A DNA stretch of 64,000 bases from Hippopus hippopus (GCA_946811185.2 OX328106.1:11202777-11266776); one strand, 5' to 3'; positions 1 through 11,369 are shown, counted from the stretch's first letter. The notes: generated from the sequence alone by a model not told the origin. Numbers and translations are program-made.

Positions 1-13
1 TACAGATACACAG

Positions 14-18
<5 letters not shown>

Positions 19-87
<69 letters not shown>
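19..87. repeat. (GA)n microsatellite
   Basis: Nearly pure GA dinucleotide run interrupted by one GG. A second GA run lies at 273-291 and an impure GACA/GA stretch continues to about 342. Confidence 0.95.
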
Positions 88-397
88 TATTAACAACTTT
101 AGAACTTTCAATCATTAGCTCAGCTGTATTTTAGTATTGTAAGGTGAAAGATGGATCGCGCTAGATATGAATACAAATTGTCAGCAAGTTTATTGTGAAA
201 TTGAAAAATGGGTCGTAGATGTGCATTATCATTTTATTGCGTTATAGATAGTATCATGGCATCTTTATCACTGAGAGAGAGAGAGAGAGAGGGGGTGGGG
301 GGTGGCAGGGAATAGAGACACAGAGATAGACAGAGACAGAGAGAACTTTAGCAAATACGTTTTATCTATTTAAAAAAAAAGACCTTTCGTCCAAAAC

Positions 398-475
398 CGT
401 GGAAGCCGAGCCCGGTAGCGTAGTCGGTAGTTTACAGGACTTAAGTCTAGGGGGCCGCTTCCCGTTCACCCAACA
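398..475 (+). repeat. SINE head fragment (tRNA-like promoter part)
   Basis: The stretch GAAGCCGAGCCCGGTAGCG..AGTCGGTAG resembles the start of the complete SINEs at 7255 and 50655. Only the first 75 bp or so is present. Confidence 0.55.
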
Positions 476-564
476 TTTGAACTACATGTACCTTTCTTTT
501 TCTCCTGTACCAAGTTGTCTATCCATACCCATCCCGAACTATGCATGCCCTCCTATGCATCTGT

Positions 565-595
565 CTCTCGATTTTTCTGTCTCTCCGTCTCTCTG

Positions 596-638
<43 letters not shown>
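565..638. repeat. (CT)n microsatellite
   Basis: Impure TCTG/CT run followed by uninterrupted CT from about 600 to 638. Confidence 0.95.
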
Positions 639-639
<1 letters not shown>

Positions 640-898
640 AATATGTTTGACTTCGGTATAAAGGAATATTTCACCTCAGGAAAACGGATATTAAGCCAAT
701 CACTGCTATTCATGCTAATTGCAATTAGACTTTGACAGTCATTTTCTTTAAGTGGCAAAATGGAGTGACAATTGCATATTATCACAACTTTTGTCTTACC
801 CTTTTTCGTATAGGGACATTTTATTTCATTCTGCTGTACAAATACAGATGACACACACACACAAAAATAAAACAGAAAAATGCTTTTGTGAATTATAT

Positions 899-1147
899 AG
901 AACCATGCTCTGTGAAAAGGGGGCTTAATGAATCTCAGTGACCCATGGTACCAAGCAAGCCATCAAATATTTTTTTTTTTTTTAACAACTAACTTAATGA
1001 TCAGGTAGACTGGTCCATGGACTTACAGAAAATTGACCAATAGCGAAAAGTTTTGGCTCAGGTCAGCCTGCGCGGACTGCGCAGGCTGATCTGAATCGAT
1101 ACTTTTCGCAGTTGCATTAAGCCCCCTTTTCACAGAGCACGGCTCAT
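899..1147 (-). mobile_element. HpB hairpin MITE
   Basis: Both ends carry the HpB inverted terminal repeat, CCATGCTCTGTGAAAAGGGG on the left and its complement on the right. The internal palindrome is CAGCCTGCGCGGACTGCGCAGGCTG near 1064-1090. It has no coding capacity. A T-run near 970 interrupts the family sequence. Confidence 0.85.
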
Positions 1148-1316
1148 ATACTTTAGGAAAAGGAGCAATTACTTACAAGCAACATTTTCTTTTCCCATTT
1201 TCTGACAATGTTTTGAAAGTCTATTAACTGCAGGGGCGTAAGAAGCTAGTATTGCACTCAAAGATTTTATCGCTTTTCCTCTTTCAAAACTCTGGACAAC
1301 ATACATATACACTGTA

Positions 1317-1735
1317 GGTCAGTCAAGATTAGACTGCACAGAACATGCAATCCGACCTTGGACATTTTGTTTTTAAGGGACCCTAAAATTGAAAATAAAA
1401 ATATGTCATATACATTTCATATTTCATAATCTTTTTTGCACTTAATCATTTCAGCGTCACAGCTGCAAACAGAGGTTTTAGTGGACGGTATAGATCGAAG
1501 ATCAGACTGCACGGAACATGCAATCCGACCTTGGACATTTTGTTGTTTCAAGGACCCTAAAATTGAAAATAAAAATATGTCATATACATTTCATATTTCA
1601 TAATCTTTATTGCACTTTATCATTTTAGGTCCACAGCTGCAAACAGAGGTTTTAGTGGACGGTATAGATCGAAGATCAGACTGCACATAACGTGCGGTCT
1701 GATCTTGGATCTGTACCATCCACTTGTTTGGTTCA
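1317..1735. repeat. Tandem duplication of about 173 bp bounded by HpD arms
   Basis: The segment beginning GAACATGCAATCCGACCTTGG at 1341 recurs at 1514 with a few substitutions. Each unit ends in an HpD half-hairpin (GATCAGACTGCAC). A third HpD-like arm closes the array near 1675-1720. Confidence 0.8.
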
Positions 1736-1848
1736 AGCTGTCCGAGTTTCACTGGACTGTAATTCCAGACATCAAAAGAGGTCGAGTTTAATTTTCTAAG
1801 AGTAAAAAACTTCAATAAATTGAAAAGTACTAAACTATTGCATTTTTA

Positions 1849-2062
1849 ACCCTTAGGCTGCTAAGCGCGACTCACTGACCTTTTGCGGACATTGTAGATC
1901 AAGATCAGACTGCACAGAACGTGCAGTCTGATCTTTGATCTACATTGTCCGATAAGGACATATTTATTTCCTCTAAAAATATCTTTGAAATAACAAAATT
2001 TGGGATTTTACTATCGGCTTAAAAGTTTCATTTCAGTTATTTGGCAGGATAAGGGTAAACGA
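1849..2062 (+). mobile_element. HpD hairpin element, full length
   Basis: The head is TTAGGCTGCTAAGCGCGACT, followed by a perfect hairpin about 1893-1953 (TGTAGATCAAGATCAGACTG..CAGTCTGATCTTTGATCTACA). The tail ends GAAAGTTTCATTTCAGTTAT. No open frame. Confidence 0.8.
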
Positions 2063-2177
2063 GTTTTTACCACAATGTCTTACATTGCACCAGGCAGTAG
2101 ATATGCAGAATAGGACCGTTCTCCTTATGCAATCTGATCTCAATTCTTTTTTTTTTCAAAAACATATTTACTGTTTT

Positions 2178-2390
2178 CCAGACAACAAAATAACTACTTG
2201 TCCATATTGAAAGCATTTGTAGACGACATTTTAAATGTAACTGAAATAGTGAAATTTGTGTTTGAAGAAGAAGAAAACTTTATGGGAAAAGTTTCTTGCT
2301 TTTTCTCATTTTCCCACAATGTTTTCAAAAGTTTTCTCTTTCAGGCTTGCTAAAACACAGGATTATTGGTTGAAGGATTAAGGCAGCTTG
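2178..2390. mobile_element. HpC hairpin MITE, degenerate
   Basis: The flanks (GAAAGCATTTGTAGACGAC.., CCCACAATGTTTTCAAAAG) match HpC, but the central ATGCTGGTTACCAGCAT palindrome is lost. Confidence 0.55.
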
Positions 2391-2940
2391 ATAAGGATTG
2401 ATAACTGTATTTTCTTCAGCAAGTATATCACTGTACGTCCGGTGCTTTACTTAAAGTAATTTTGCAGGGATCAATGAAACGGCTTAACAATGTAACAAAG
2501 TGACAACGAATTATCGCTTCGTTTGATAGACGTGCTGACATGGATAACTATCCGTTCAATATGACAGGAAAAATGATTAACGTTAATACAGTGCTTTTAA
2601 AGCTATTGTAAATCACTTTTTCTGAAGCATAAATCACCTGATCTACAAAAGTACTGCAAGTATCCAAGCCTAAAAACGCACATTTTATGATTACATAACA
2701 AATTTACCAGAAGATGCTTTACCTCTTAAAACGACACAGATTATCTAAAGTACTTTCTTCGGACAGTGTATGTCAACATCCGTCTGCTCAAATCATGTTT
2801 TCTGCTCTCAGATATACACTATTTCATGATTTATGATTTCCTTGGTTAAAAAAAATCAAATTTTAAACAACAAAGACATTTGTTGAAGGGCATCTTACAG
2901 AGCTTCAGATAAGAGGGATTGATGGTATTCTAAATCCATT
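2391..2940. other. Unassigned stretch
   Basis: AT-rich DNA without a convincing open frame, splice-flanked exon or repeat that recurs in the window. Confidence 0.5.
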
Positions 2941-3040
2941 ATTTCTCTTCCAAACCCTATGTTGTGTGTACTCATTAGAATTGTCTTAATTAGACGATTC
3001 TAATGAGTACCCATAACATAGGGTTTAGTGGAAAATAATA
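2941..3040. repeat. Foldback palindrome
   Basis: Imperfect inverted repeat. AAACCCTATG..GTACTCATTAGAAT on the left pairs with ATTCTAATGAGTAC..CATAGGGTTT on the right across a loop of about 15 nt. I saw no second copy. Confidence 0.75.
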
Positions 3041-3092
3041 AATATTTTCAATTTTAAAAGCAAAATCACTCCCTCTGTCTGGAGCTCTGATC

Positions 3093-3270
3093 TTAGGAAC
3101 CATTCTAAATAGCACTCCTCAGTTTAAATCTTCTCAATTTTCTGAATTTCAACGTAGTGTAATTTCTGATTAGCTTGACAAAATGGTTTAGGCAATCAAA
3201 AATTGCGTTACTTCCAGATTTAGAATTAAACTAAGAATGCGAGTAAGAATTGTTGGTGGATATCGGCCCA
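3093..3270. mobile_element. HpE palindromic MITE, degenerate
   Basis: The order of motifs follows HpE (TTCTAA.., TAATTTCTGATTAGC.., ATGGTTTAGGCAATCA.., AAGAATTGTTGGTG), with many mismatches in the hairpin. Confidence 0.5.
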
Positions 3271-3494
3271 ACTCTGCTAAACAATAAAGTAATACAATGC
3301 CCATTTAATATATGACTTGTACCAAAAATGGTGTACCATTTTTCCTGTCTTTTTTTTTTTACAGCAAACAGTTCAATATTTAGAAAACGTGGTAATTGGA
3401 TCTCATCTTTTTAATTTACAATAAATTTTCGTACATTTCTCTCTTTGCGTTTTTCTTAAAAAGAAGTCTGAACTTAATATAAAATTGTATATTT

Positions 3495-3767
3495 GAGCCA
3501 TGCTCTGACCAAAGGGGATTTAATTCATCTCTCTAATACATTATACCAAGTAAGTCATTACATAATTATGAATCCATAAAAATCTATTTTGACTAACAAC
3601 CAACTGAATCATGAAGTAGAGTTAGACTGGTTCCTTTGGACATGCAGAAAATTGACCAATAGCAAAAAGTTTCGGCCCAGGGCAGCCTGCGCGGACTGCT
3701 CAGGCTGACCTGGGCCGATACTGTTTGGCTGATGCATTTAACCCCCTATTCATAGAGCATGGTCATT
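3495..3767 (-). mobile_element. HpB hairpin MITE
   Basis: Left end GAGCCATGCTCTG and right end AGAGCATGGTCAT are inverted repeats. The core CAGCCTGCGCGGACTGCTCAGGCTG has one arm mismatch. Confidence 0.85.
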
Positions 3768-4108
3768 TGTATACATCAATTAAATGAGACTTCTATTCTA
3801 TATTATTGTACAGTTTAATATTTTCTTTAAACCTCGACTGAAAGTCTACGTTTTCTCGCCATTTTATGAAGCAGAACTGTCACTGAAAAGGTTCCACAGT
3901 AACACTTCATTGAAGGGCAATTACTGACTATTTATCTTTAAAACAGTTTATCTTAAACCGGTAATTTGACAAAAAAATTTATTGACTCGATAATTGCCAC
4001 AATATTAATCTTAGAGGTAATTAAAATACAATTAAATTTGAAAAACTACTCTCAGCCATCTTAGATATCAGTATTTTTCTAAAATGAAATAAAAATAAAA
4101 TGTGATTG

Positions 4109-4272
4109 AAGTTAATTTTCTGCATGTCACAGGAACAGTCTACCTTATGATTCACTCGGTTGTTAGACAAAATGGATTTTATGGACCCATAATTATATGT
4201 TATATGATGACTTGCATCATATAATGCATCATGGAGATGCACTAAACCCCTTTTTGCCGAAGTGTTGCTCAA
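4109..4272 (+). mobile_element. HpB fragment (right part)
   Basis: It starts inside the family at TTTTCTGCATGTCACAGGA and runs to a worn right terminus AACCCCTTTTTGCCGAAGTG. The core hairpin is missing. Confidence 0.65.
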
Positions 4273-5048
4273 ATAATTCTCCTGAATGGAAAAAAAATTA
4301 TTACAAGCCGGTAAAAAAGTTCAAGTCTTTTCCAATCAATCCTTTTTTTTTTCAAGACTTTCAAGAAGGGGCTCCTAAAAGCATTTTAGGAAAAGGAAAA
4401 AATGCCAGGAACCAAAACATTTTCTACCCTATCAAGACAAACGTGTTTAACTGAGCTGCATTTCATGTTTCGTGTACAAAATACTTCCAATATGGAAAGG
4501 TTTTGTATTATGTTTTCTGAGGAGTCATTCAAACCTATCTAAGGTCAAACATCTCACACTGGTCAGAACATACAAATCCAATATTAGGCTGCATGATTTT
4601 TAGCTGTCAGATCTTGATCTACATATTCTTCACAAGCAGACTATTGTGGCTACCGAAGAGACCAAAGGAGAAATTGTTCGGTAAGTATCTTCATCAGGGG
4701 TACGCAGATTCTTCTCAGACACAACGGAGGAATGGCTCAGGTCTCAGTTGGCAATGATCCTGGAAAAAGAAAAAGTTTATCAGACTAGAGTCTGAGCTTC
4801 CTGACTTTTACCGATAGTAAGAGTCCACATCTCCACCTGTCTGATTTTCCGGAAGGCTTCAATAAGAACTAGCCCGTAGTCTAGAGAAGCCGAAACCATG
4901 GTCTAGAGAGCCAATGCTTTCATATCAAAGGTTGTTGGCTCAATTTCTGTAATCTACCCTTTGCACTGTTCTGGCAAATGGGGGCTAGCACTGAGTGTGA
5001 GTGATGCTACAAAATAGCTGTAGGAGTTTTAACACCATTGATGTACAA
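4273..5048. other. Unassigned stretch
   Basis: No coding exon recognised. A weak HpC-like patch (GCATTTTAGGAAAAGG) lies near 4380, and the remainder does not recur in the window. Confidence 0.4.
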
Positions 5049-5158
5049 CTCAGGCTGCCTAGCGCGATTCATAGCACTTTTAAGGACAATGTAGATCAAG
5101 ATCACATTGCACACAACGTGAGCCTGATCTTAGATCTACACTCTCCGATACGTTGAGT
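5049..5158 (+). mobile_element. HpD hairpin element, truncated
   Basis: CAGGCTGCCTAGCGCGATTC head followed by a mutated HpD hairpin (AGATCAAGATCACATTGCAC..). The tail is absent. Confidence 0.65.
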
Positions 5159-5253
5159 TCTGTCCAGGGAAAGGAACCTTGCTCGTTGAAATTGCAAAAA
5201 ACGGATTTTCCCATTGTGCTGTGAATTTTCATTTATTTTATTCCTTCGCTTCC

Positions 5254-5393
5254 GATTCATTCATTCATTCATTCATTCATTCATTCATTCATCCATCTAT
5301 CCATCCATTCATTCATTCATTCATTCATTCATTCATTCATTCATTCATCCATCCATCTGTCTATCTATCTATCTACCTATCTATCTATCTATT
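5254..5393. repeat. (ATTC)n then (ATCT)n microsatellite
   Basis: About 100 bp of ATTC/ATCC tetranucleotides pass into ATCT tetranucleotides. The open frames here only translate the repeat. Confidence 0.95.
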
Positions 5394-5442
5394 CATTTGC
5401 ATAAAAAACTACTACGTCTTATGCAATTTATTTTTCATTCCT

Positions 5443-5479
5443 CCCCCCCCCACGCCCCCCCCCCCCCCCCAAAAAAAAA
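5443..5479. repeat. Poly-C / poly-A homopolymer tract
   Basis: Two C-runs separated by ACG, followed by an A-run. The length is likely to be unreliable in any assembly. Confidence 0.9.
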
Positions 5480-5713
5480 ATCCTATAACAACAGATCAAA
5501 GCTAAAAGTCGTTGACTCAAGTTGCAGTACGGTTGTAACGGGACTTTTTTTCCTTATTTTCGTACCGTGGGAACACGGCCAATTTCGCGCCAGTTTTTGA
5601 GCTGATCCGAGCCGATCCAATTATATTTTGTCTGAAGGTCCCTTTTTTCCCCCTTTTCTCTGTGAGAAATTGGAATTATTGTTTTGATAAATAATTCCCC
5701 CCTTTCCCCCGTT

Positions 5714-5915
5714 AACTTTACCAAACAATCCTAAGTTTTAATGATCACGAAGTAAAAGGCTTTTGAAAATATTGTGGGAAAAGGAGAAAATGCTGGTAAC
5801 CAGCATTTTCTCTTTACCCACAATATTTTCTGTCCTTTACAAAAATATTCCCATCATTTGAAACAAAATGAATTTGTCGTCTACCGCTGCATTCAAATTG
5901 GTAAAATCTAGGTTT
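5714..5915. mobile_element. HpC hairpin MITE
   Basis: The palindrome GAAAATGCTGGTAACCAGCATTTTC sits inside a longer AATATTGTGGG../..CCCACAATATT stem at about 5767-5835. Worn flanks ACCAAACAAT and CATTCAAATTGG mark the ends. Confidence 0.8.
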
Positions 5916-6059
5916 TTGCTGTTTTGTAATATGTAAAGTATCCTTTTTAGCTGTGGAACAAGGAATAAAGACCTTTGAATAAACATAGACGAATGAAAGG
6001 AGAACATCGTGGAAGCTGAACGATGTAGAAGCAGTTCTCAAGCCTTGTAGCATCTAACC

Positions 6060-6500
6060 TACTAAAAAGGAAACTTCATCACTCGTTGAACAAAAAACCA
6101 AGAGGGTTGTTTCGCAGAGCGCTAAGTGGCTTTTAACAAGTCTTTTCAAATCGAATGTATTGACTCAATATTTCTTAAATCGTCTTAACTCAACGTATCT
6201 TAATCCGAAATCAACGTTTCAGTTACTTAACAGATAATATATGTCATTAGAATTAATAGCCATTCTTTCTCTAACCCAATTGACTCAAACACACAATAGA
6301 CTCCTAATTGCATTTTAAAATATACTGGTTTCCTTTACAGGAAAAGTCTGATTTTGCGTTAATCTGGCGCGCTAAAATGTTTCGTTCCCACACACTGAAA
6401 AGATTGAAAGTCTCTGGGTAAAAAGTCGCCCAATAGAGTATAAGACCAAATAAGGTCGATTACACAGCAAAAAAAAAAATGAAAAGCGGTGAATTACAGA
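6060..6500. other. Unassigned stretch
   Basis: No recognisable exon, RNA gene or recurrent repeat. Confidence 0.4.
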
Positions 6501-6722
6501 TTTGTTTATACTTTAACATACGGTAAGGTTTTAGACAAGTACAAAATGAAAGCATTTGTAGACAAAAATATAAATCTGGCCCAAATGATAGGGTTTTCCT
6601 TTAGAAGGGTAGAAAACATTGTTGGGGAAGAGGAGAAAATGCTGGTTACCAGCATTTTCTCCTTTTTCCCCCACAATTTTTTTCAAAAGATTTTCTTCTT
6701 CGGGGTCGGGAAAACTTGAATT
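6500..6722. mobile_element. HpC hairpin MITE
   Basis: The central stem GGAGAAAATGCTGGTTACCA continues into its complement near 6613-6680, with the AAAGCATTTGTAGACAAAA flank on the left. Confidence 0.8.
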
Positions 6723-6724
6723 TT

Positions 6725-6925
6725 TGTGAAGGAAAGAAAATGCATTATTATAAAAAGAAATCCATATATCACCATGGTAACCAGCTGTTTCTCCTTTCCC
6801 CAGATTTTTTTTTCTCTCTGTCTAAGACAAATCTCTATTGTTTGTGCTACTTTCAATATGTCGTCCATAACGGCTTTCAATTTGTTCAAGTGTAAGATTT
6901 TAATATCTAGTAAAAGCTTGGATCA
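6725..6925. mobile_element. HpC hairpin MITE, degenerate, next to the previous copy
   Basis: GTAACCAGCTGTTTCTCCTTTCCCC, then TATGTCGTCCATAACGGC and TTTCAATTTGTTCAAG, follow the HpC right half. The left half is worn. Confidence 0.5.
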
Positions 6926-7104
6926 GATACTGTGCTGCACTTTTTTGGTCTACATTGGTTGCTAAAGGAACAGAAATATTGGTTTTTATCTTGGTCTACC
7001 CCAAAAAGGTTTCCTACCTTATCAAAAAACAAATTTCATCGCTAGTGCCATCTTCAATATGTCGTCTTGTATAAGAAACTCGAGAAAATCATGGATCAGT
7101 ACAC

Positions 7105-7162
7105 TAGACGCCTAGATATGACTGAAATAATGTTGAAAACAGCAAACAAACACCAAACAAAC
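7105..7162 (+). repeat. SINE tail fragment
   Basis: ATGACTGAAATAATGTTGAA followed by AACACCAAACAAACGATC matches the 3' end of the complete SINEs in this window. Confidence 0.65.
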
Positions 7163-7254
7163 GATCCACTGTATGATTCAGTTATAAATCTTAGTTCATT
7201 CATACATTAAAGCATTAGATATACATGTACATGTAGTAATTGGGCATCATTAAA

Positions 7255-7565
7255 AGAAGCCAAGCCCTGGAAGCGAAGTCGGTATCGTGTAGGACTTGAG
7301 AACAGGGGGTGGCTAGTTCAAATCCCCAGCTTTGCCAATAACATTCCGAGGACTGATGACAGTCAGATGATTGCGACAAGACTTATTTCTCTCTCATCGC
7401 TTATCATTATTTCGACGATGGTTATGTGAGTAGGCGGCCTGTGACTTGGGAAGAATATTGTGTGGAGAACTGGTAACAAAAAAATAAACCCTATGAAATC
7501 ATGGATAGGTGCTGTCCGCCGCGGTATAACCGAAAAAATAGCGTTAAACACCATGAAATGAAAAT
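7255..7565 (+). mobile_element. tRNA-derived SINE, about 310 bp
   Basis: Roughly collinear over its whole length with the SINE at 50655-50957. It has a diverged head (AAGCCCTGGAAGCGAAGTCGG), a B-box-like TAGTTCAAATCCC, a body containing TTTCGACGATGGTTATGTG, and the tail GCGTTAAACACCATGAAATG. The promoter boxes are mutated. Confidence 0.8.
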
Positions 7566-7584
7566 ACGTAATTTAAAAAAGGGG

Positions 7585-7645
7585 AAATCAAGATCAGACT
7601 ATACAAAAGTGCAGCCTGATCTCAGTCGGCATTCTTCGCAAAGGG
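7585..7645. repeat. HpD hairpin core only
   Basis: ATCAAGATCAGACTATAC pairs with GTGCAGCCTGATCTCAGTCG. The flanks are not family-like. Confidence 0.55.
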
Positions 7646-7839
7646 ACACCAGAGGTCGCAATACACTGGAAATCGCTTAAACACTGAAGTAATGACTTGT
7701 CTAATTAATAAGAAGCGCCGCGATTGATATTTCAAAAATGTCCCATTTCTTTACGTATGGATGGAGCGAAATCTTCATGTCTACATAGATGATAATTTAA
7801 GGATCGTTCACTTTGAAAAGAAAGCTACAATTACAAGAA

Positions 7840-8080
7840 TCTTTGTCTGCGTTTTCCCCGTGACCCTTTACTAAATAATACCTTGTATTTACGACTCTGA
7901 TGATAAAAAGGGTATTTGAAAACATTGTGGGAAAAGAAGAAAATGCTGGTTACCAGCATTTTCTTCTTTTCCCACAATGTTTTCTTAATAGTTTCCTGGG
8001 TATATGCCATAAGTTGCGCCACATTTACTTTGCCGTCTGAACGTACTTTCAAATGTGCACGAGTCTAAAATCTTGTCTGC
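7840..8080. mobile_element. HpC hairpin MITE
   Basis: Near-perfect hairpin at about 7918-7985 (AACATTGTGGGAAAAGAAGA.. and its complement) centred on GCTGGTTACCAGC. The flanks carry family motifs. Confidence 0.85.
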
Positions 8081-8197
8081 TGGTCCAGAATTGATTCTTT
8101 CCCTACAAAATAAGAAATTGCATACATATTCAAACTTCTAACTATTGCTAGAAGTAAAAGTACACAAAAAAAAATACCGAGATTTCGTGGTCTTATT

Positions 8198-8262
8198 TTA
8201 GGATAAAATCAGACTGCACGTTCTGTGCAGTCTAATCTTGATCCACGCCGTTTGCCAAGGAT
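8198..8262. repeat. HpD hairpin core
   Basis: AATCAGACTGCACGTTCTGTGCAGTCTAATCTTGATC lacks full HpD flanks. It abuts the HpC copy that starts about 35 bp downstream. Confidence 0.7.
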
Positions 8263-8296
8263 ATCTATGTCTCCTATGGCCGGTTGAAAGGGTTAA

Positions 8297-8512
8297 CTCT
8301 TTACCAAACGACAAAATTTTGGATTCGTCCAAATTCAAAGCAATTGCAGACGACAAATCAAATTTGGCTAAAATGATAAAATTTGTGTTTAAAAGGGTAG
8401 AAAACACTGTGGGAAAAGGAGAAAATGCTGTTTACCAGCATTTTCTCCTTTTCCCACAATGTTTTCAAAAAAGCTTATTCCTCAGCTCGGGATCGTGTGG
8501 TAAAGGATAAAA
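8297..8512. mobile_element. HpC hairpin MITE, well preserved
   Basis: Left end TCTTTACCAAACGACAAAAT, central hairpin about 8398-8468, right end CGGGATCGTGTGGTAAAGGA. The two ends are imperfect inverted repeats (CTTTACCA/TGGTAAAG), which defines the element limits. Confidence 0.85.
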
Positions 8513-8764
8513 ATGATTAATCTAGACAACCAAGCCTGTATTTTTGTCCACTCCAGTCGGTAAGACGACGTTTTTCTACGTTTTGTGGCTGTATTTAGTT
8601 AGGGACAGTTGCGTTATTTGAAAGGGGATTTAGAATCATGTCTGCCGGCCCTTTATCCCTAGATAGAGCCCTTATATTAACATCCTTTTTTGTATAACTT
8701 TACATCATTTCGAAATAAACACAATTTGGCAGGAAAAAGAATGGACAGTGTTTTGGCAAGAAGG

Positions 8765-8968
8765 GTTTTTAATACATATTCTTTATGGATCATACCAAGC
8801 AAGTTATCAATGAATTTGCATCTATAAAATCCATTTTGTATAACAACCAACCGAATAATGAGGTAGACTGGTCCTTTAACACGTAGAAAATTGACCGAAA
8901 CCAGACTGACCTGGGTCGATACTTTTTCCAAATGCGTTAAACCCCCCTTTTTCATAGAAGATGACTCA
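8765..8968 (-). mobile_element. HpB MITE with core deleted
   Basis: The family sequence is recognisable from GATCATACCAAGCAAG to the worn right terminus, but the GC-rich hairpin arm is reduced to GACTGACCTGGGTCG. Confidence 0.7.
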
Positions 8969-9507
8969 AAAATTTTCTACGACAGACTGAATGACTTGAA
9001 ACGATTTGCAGTCATAAATTACCAAACTGAATCCTTGGGAAACGGTCTGCCTTTAGAATATAAGCAACTTATCCAAATAAATCAAACCACCATTTTCTCC
9101 TTTTCCTACAATGTTTCATACTCTTCAAAGCAGAAATCATTATTTGGATCATATTTTATTTTTCGTCTCCAAAAAGCTTTGAATGTGGACCGATCTAAAA
9201 ATGCAAAGTTTAAGCATTTGACTTGTAATCAGTGAATCAATTCGCACTGCCATCACAAGTCACAAGAGAGTGCTCTTAGACAACCCATTGCAGAGACCAA
9301 GCATAGCACTTGTGAAACTCCGTCAAAAACATGAATAAGTAAAGTGCCCCAGTGATACTACTAATAAATTGTGAAACCGACGTAACGACACAATTCAAAC
9401 AAATATCGAAACAGAAAATGTAAAATTTTATCAACGTCCACACCGAAAGTGTTCTTGTACAAGGAAACAAGGAGCAAAAAAGAACAAATTGGTGGGTCAA
9501 CGGTTCA

Positions 9508-9742
9508 ACTCTTTCCCACACGATAAAGTTTTATTCTCATCCAAATTGAAAGCGTTCGTAAAAGGCAAAATAATGAAGCTCAAAAGATAATTTCTGTCCT
9601 TAAAAATGGAAGAAAACATTTTGGGAAAAGGAGAAAATGCTGGTTATCAGCATTTTCTCCTTTTTCCAAAATGTTTTCAAAAGGCTGCCTCCTTAGAGTC
9701 ATTAAAAATCGGGATTATTTGGTCAAGGGTTTAATGAATGGT
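9508..9742. mobile_element. HpC hairpin MITE
   Basis: CTCTTTCCCACACGATAAAG on the left, hairpin about 9610-9680 (AAAATGCTGGTTATCAGCATTTT), and right terminus TTTGGTCAAGGGTTTAAT. Confidence 0.8.
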
Positions 9743-9879
9743 CAGGTCCTACAGTTTATGAGTAATAGGGGACAGTGAGTCGAGAGCGACACAGTAAGAT
9801 GTTTATCTCTATAATCTGTCCATGTAATGAAAGTACACTGGACCCGCCTTTAACTGTAGATTGCCCAGAGTAACTGAAT

Positions 9880-9932
9880 GCGCTTTTGTGGACAGTGTGG
9901 ATCAAGATCAGACTGCACAGAACGTGCAGGGT
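9880..9932. repeat. HpD half element
   Basis: GACAGTGTGGATCAAGATCA continues to AACGTGCAGG and then breaks off in the second arm. Confidence 0.6.
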
Positions 9933-10174
9933 AAATAGTATATGGTAAATACGTGTAGCAATGAAACAAAAAATGGTTTATCAAGCATACCAACAAAAAT
10001 GTTTTATTAAGCATATCAAACAATTCATACTTTTAACGACTATCAGCATGAAAGCCTTTGAAAAGGTTGTGAAAAAAAAAGGAAACGTGATGAACACCGG
10101 TCCAAAGACAAATTAGATAATATTGCCCATACATGTATTTGTCGTTTGCGCATTCTTTTAATTTCAAATGTATT

Positions 10175-10435
10175 TGAGCCATGCTCTGTGAGAAGGGGGC
10201 TTAATGCATCTGCGAAAAGTTTCGACCCAGGTCAGCCTGCGCAGTCCGCGCAGGCTGACCTGGGCCGAAACTTTTCGCTATTGGTCAATTTTCTGTATGG
10301 TAAAGGACAAGTCTATCTCATGATCCAGTCAGTTGTTAGACAAGGTGGACTTTACTGATCCATAATCATGTGATGTCTTGCTTGGTACCATCCATCACAG
10401 AAATACATTAAGCCCCCTTTTCACAGAGCATGGCT
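10175..10435 (+). mobile_element. HpB hairpin MITE, well preserved
   Basis: Inverted ends GAGCCATGCTCTG/CAGAGCATGGCT. The perfect core CAGCCTGCGCAGTCCGCGCAGGCTG lies at about 10232-10256, followed by the family's GATCCAGTCAGTTGTTAGAC and CCATAATCATGTGATGTCTT blocks. Confidence 0.9.
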
Positions 10436-10536
10436 TTTTTTGTTCCCCATCATCATCGTCATCATCGTCTTACTAAACGCCCATTTCACTAATTTATCTC
10501 TTTTTTTCCTGTCCATTTAGGATTTGTTTTTTTAAT

Positions 10537-10583
10537 TGTATTAATACAGGGATCCTATATGTGTATATACGATCCCTGATTAA
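10537..10583. repeat. Short palindrome
   Basis: ATTAATACAGGGATC pairs with GATCCCTGATTAAT around an AT-rich loop. Confidence 0.6.
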
Positions 10584-11369
10584 TATGACTTTTTCAAATC
10601 GTTGCCAAAGGGTACGGGGATTATATCGACAGAATTCGAATCAATCTCGTCCAATTTAGAATCCATCTACAATTTCTTCTTTCACAAATCCACTTAACCC
10701 CGTGGCTTTTTTAACAAAACCATCTTTTCAGTAAAATCATAATAGTGTGTCAAATTTAGGTAATTTAGCATTATCTCGGGACAGATCAGATCTTATCGTA
10801 TTTTCTTTTTCCGTGGACGATAGGGGGTGGAGTCAGACAGGGAGAGTTCTTCTCTATTAACAAGTTTTACTTTACAATTGGAACAATCGAAGCGTTTAAT
10901 TTTCAATTGGTAGGCAGTTAATCTTGGGGTCAATTATGATTGCCTGATTGTTACCATTGTTGACAATAGGACCCGTCAAATGAACAGTACCCTATTTAAT
11001 TGGTCGGCCAATCAACGGACAGAGATTTTCAAAACATTTAACTAAACAGCGGAAATATTTGAAATCTCGCTAATTGCCATTCGTGCTAATTTGCATCAAT
11101 TCTGTAGAGTACATAAACTTACTTTCGGTCAAGATTTGGACATAGCATCTTCTGACATTGAGAAACAATCATCCTTCATAAGTAAGTGTAGTAACACTGG
11201 ACATTACATTATATTGTAAAGAACATTACTTTATATTGCAAAGAAAACTTATTGTGACAGCAAACAGTAGTTTGTTTATTTCAACTTGTGTGACTGGATA
11301 TCTTATATAGAGAAAACGACTTGTAGTTAATCATCATAGTGTTTTATCATCTGTAATGCACTTACAAAC
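10584..11369 (+). promoter_or_regulatory. Upstream region of the Hmx-type gene
   Basis: Repeat-free DNA preceding the first coding exon, in contrast to its surroundings. An inverted pair of CCAAT boxes (ATTGG-TCGG-CCAAT) lies at 10999-11012 and an octamer ATTTGCAT at 11089-11096. TAATTGC homeodomain-type sites are nearby, and a donor-like GTAAGT at 11182 could end a non-coding first exon. No convincing TATA box. Calling this a promoter is inference from position and motifs. Confidence 0.45.

Noticed and set aside
899..1147. GC-rich palindromes as CRISPR repeats or rho-independent terminators
   Set aside because: Spacing is irregular, units are whole MITEs with their own ends, and the sequence is animal nuclear DNA.
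5179..5600. Two overlapping frames of 108 and 128 codons
   Set aside because: They translate the ATTC/ATCT microsatellite (Ser-Phe-Ile-His repeats) and homopolymer tracts.
8891..9235. 114-codon + strand frame
   Set aside because: The first third lies in HpB terminal sequence and the middle in HpC-like sequence; no family resemblance.
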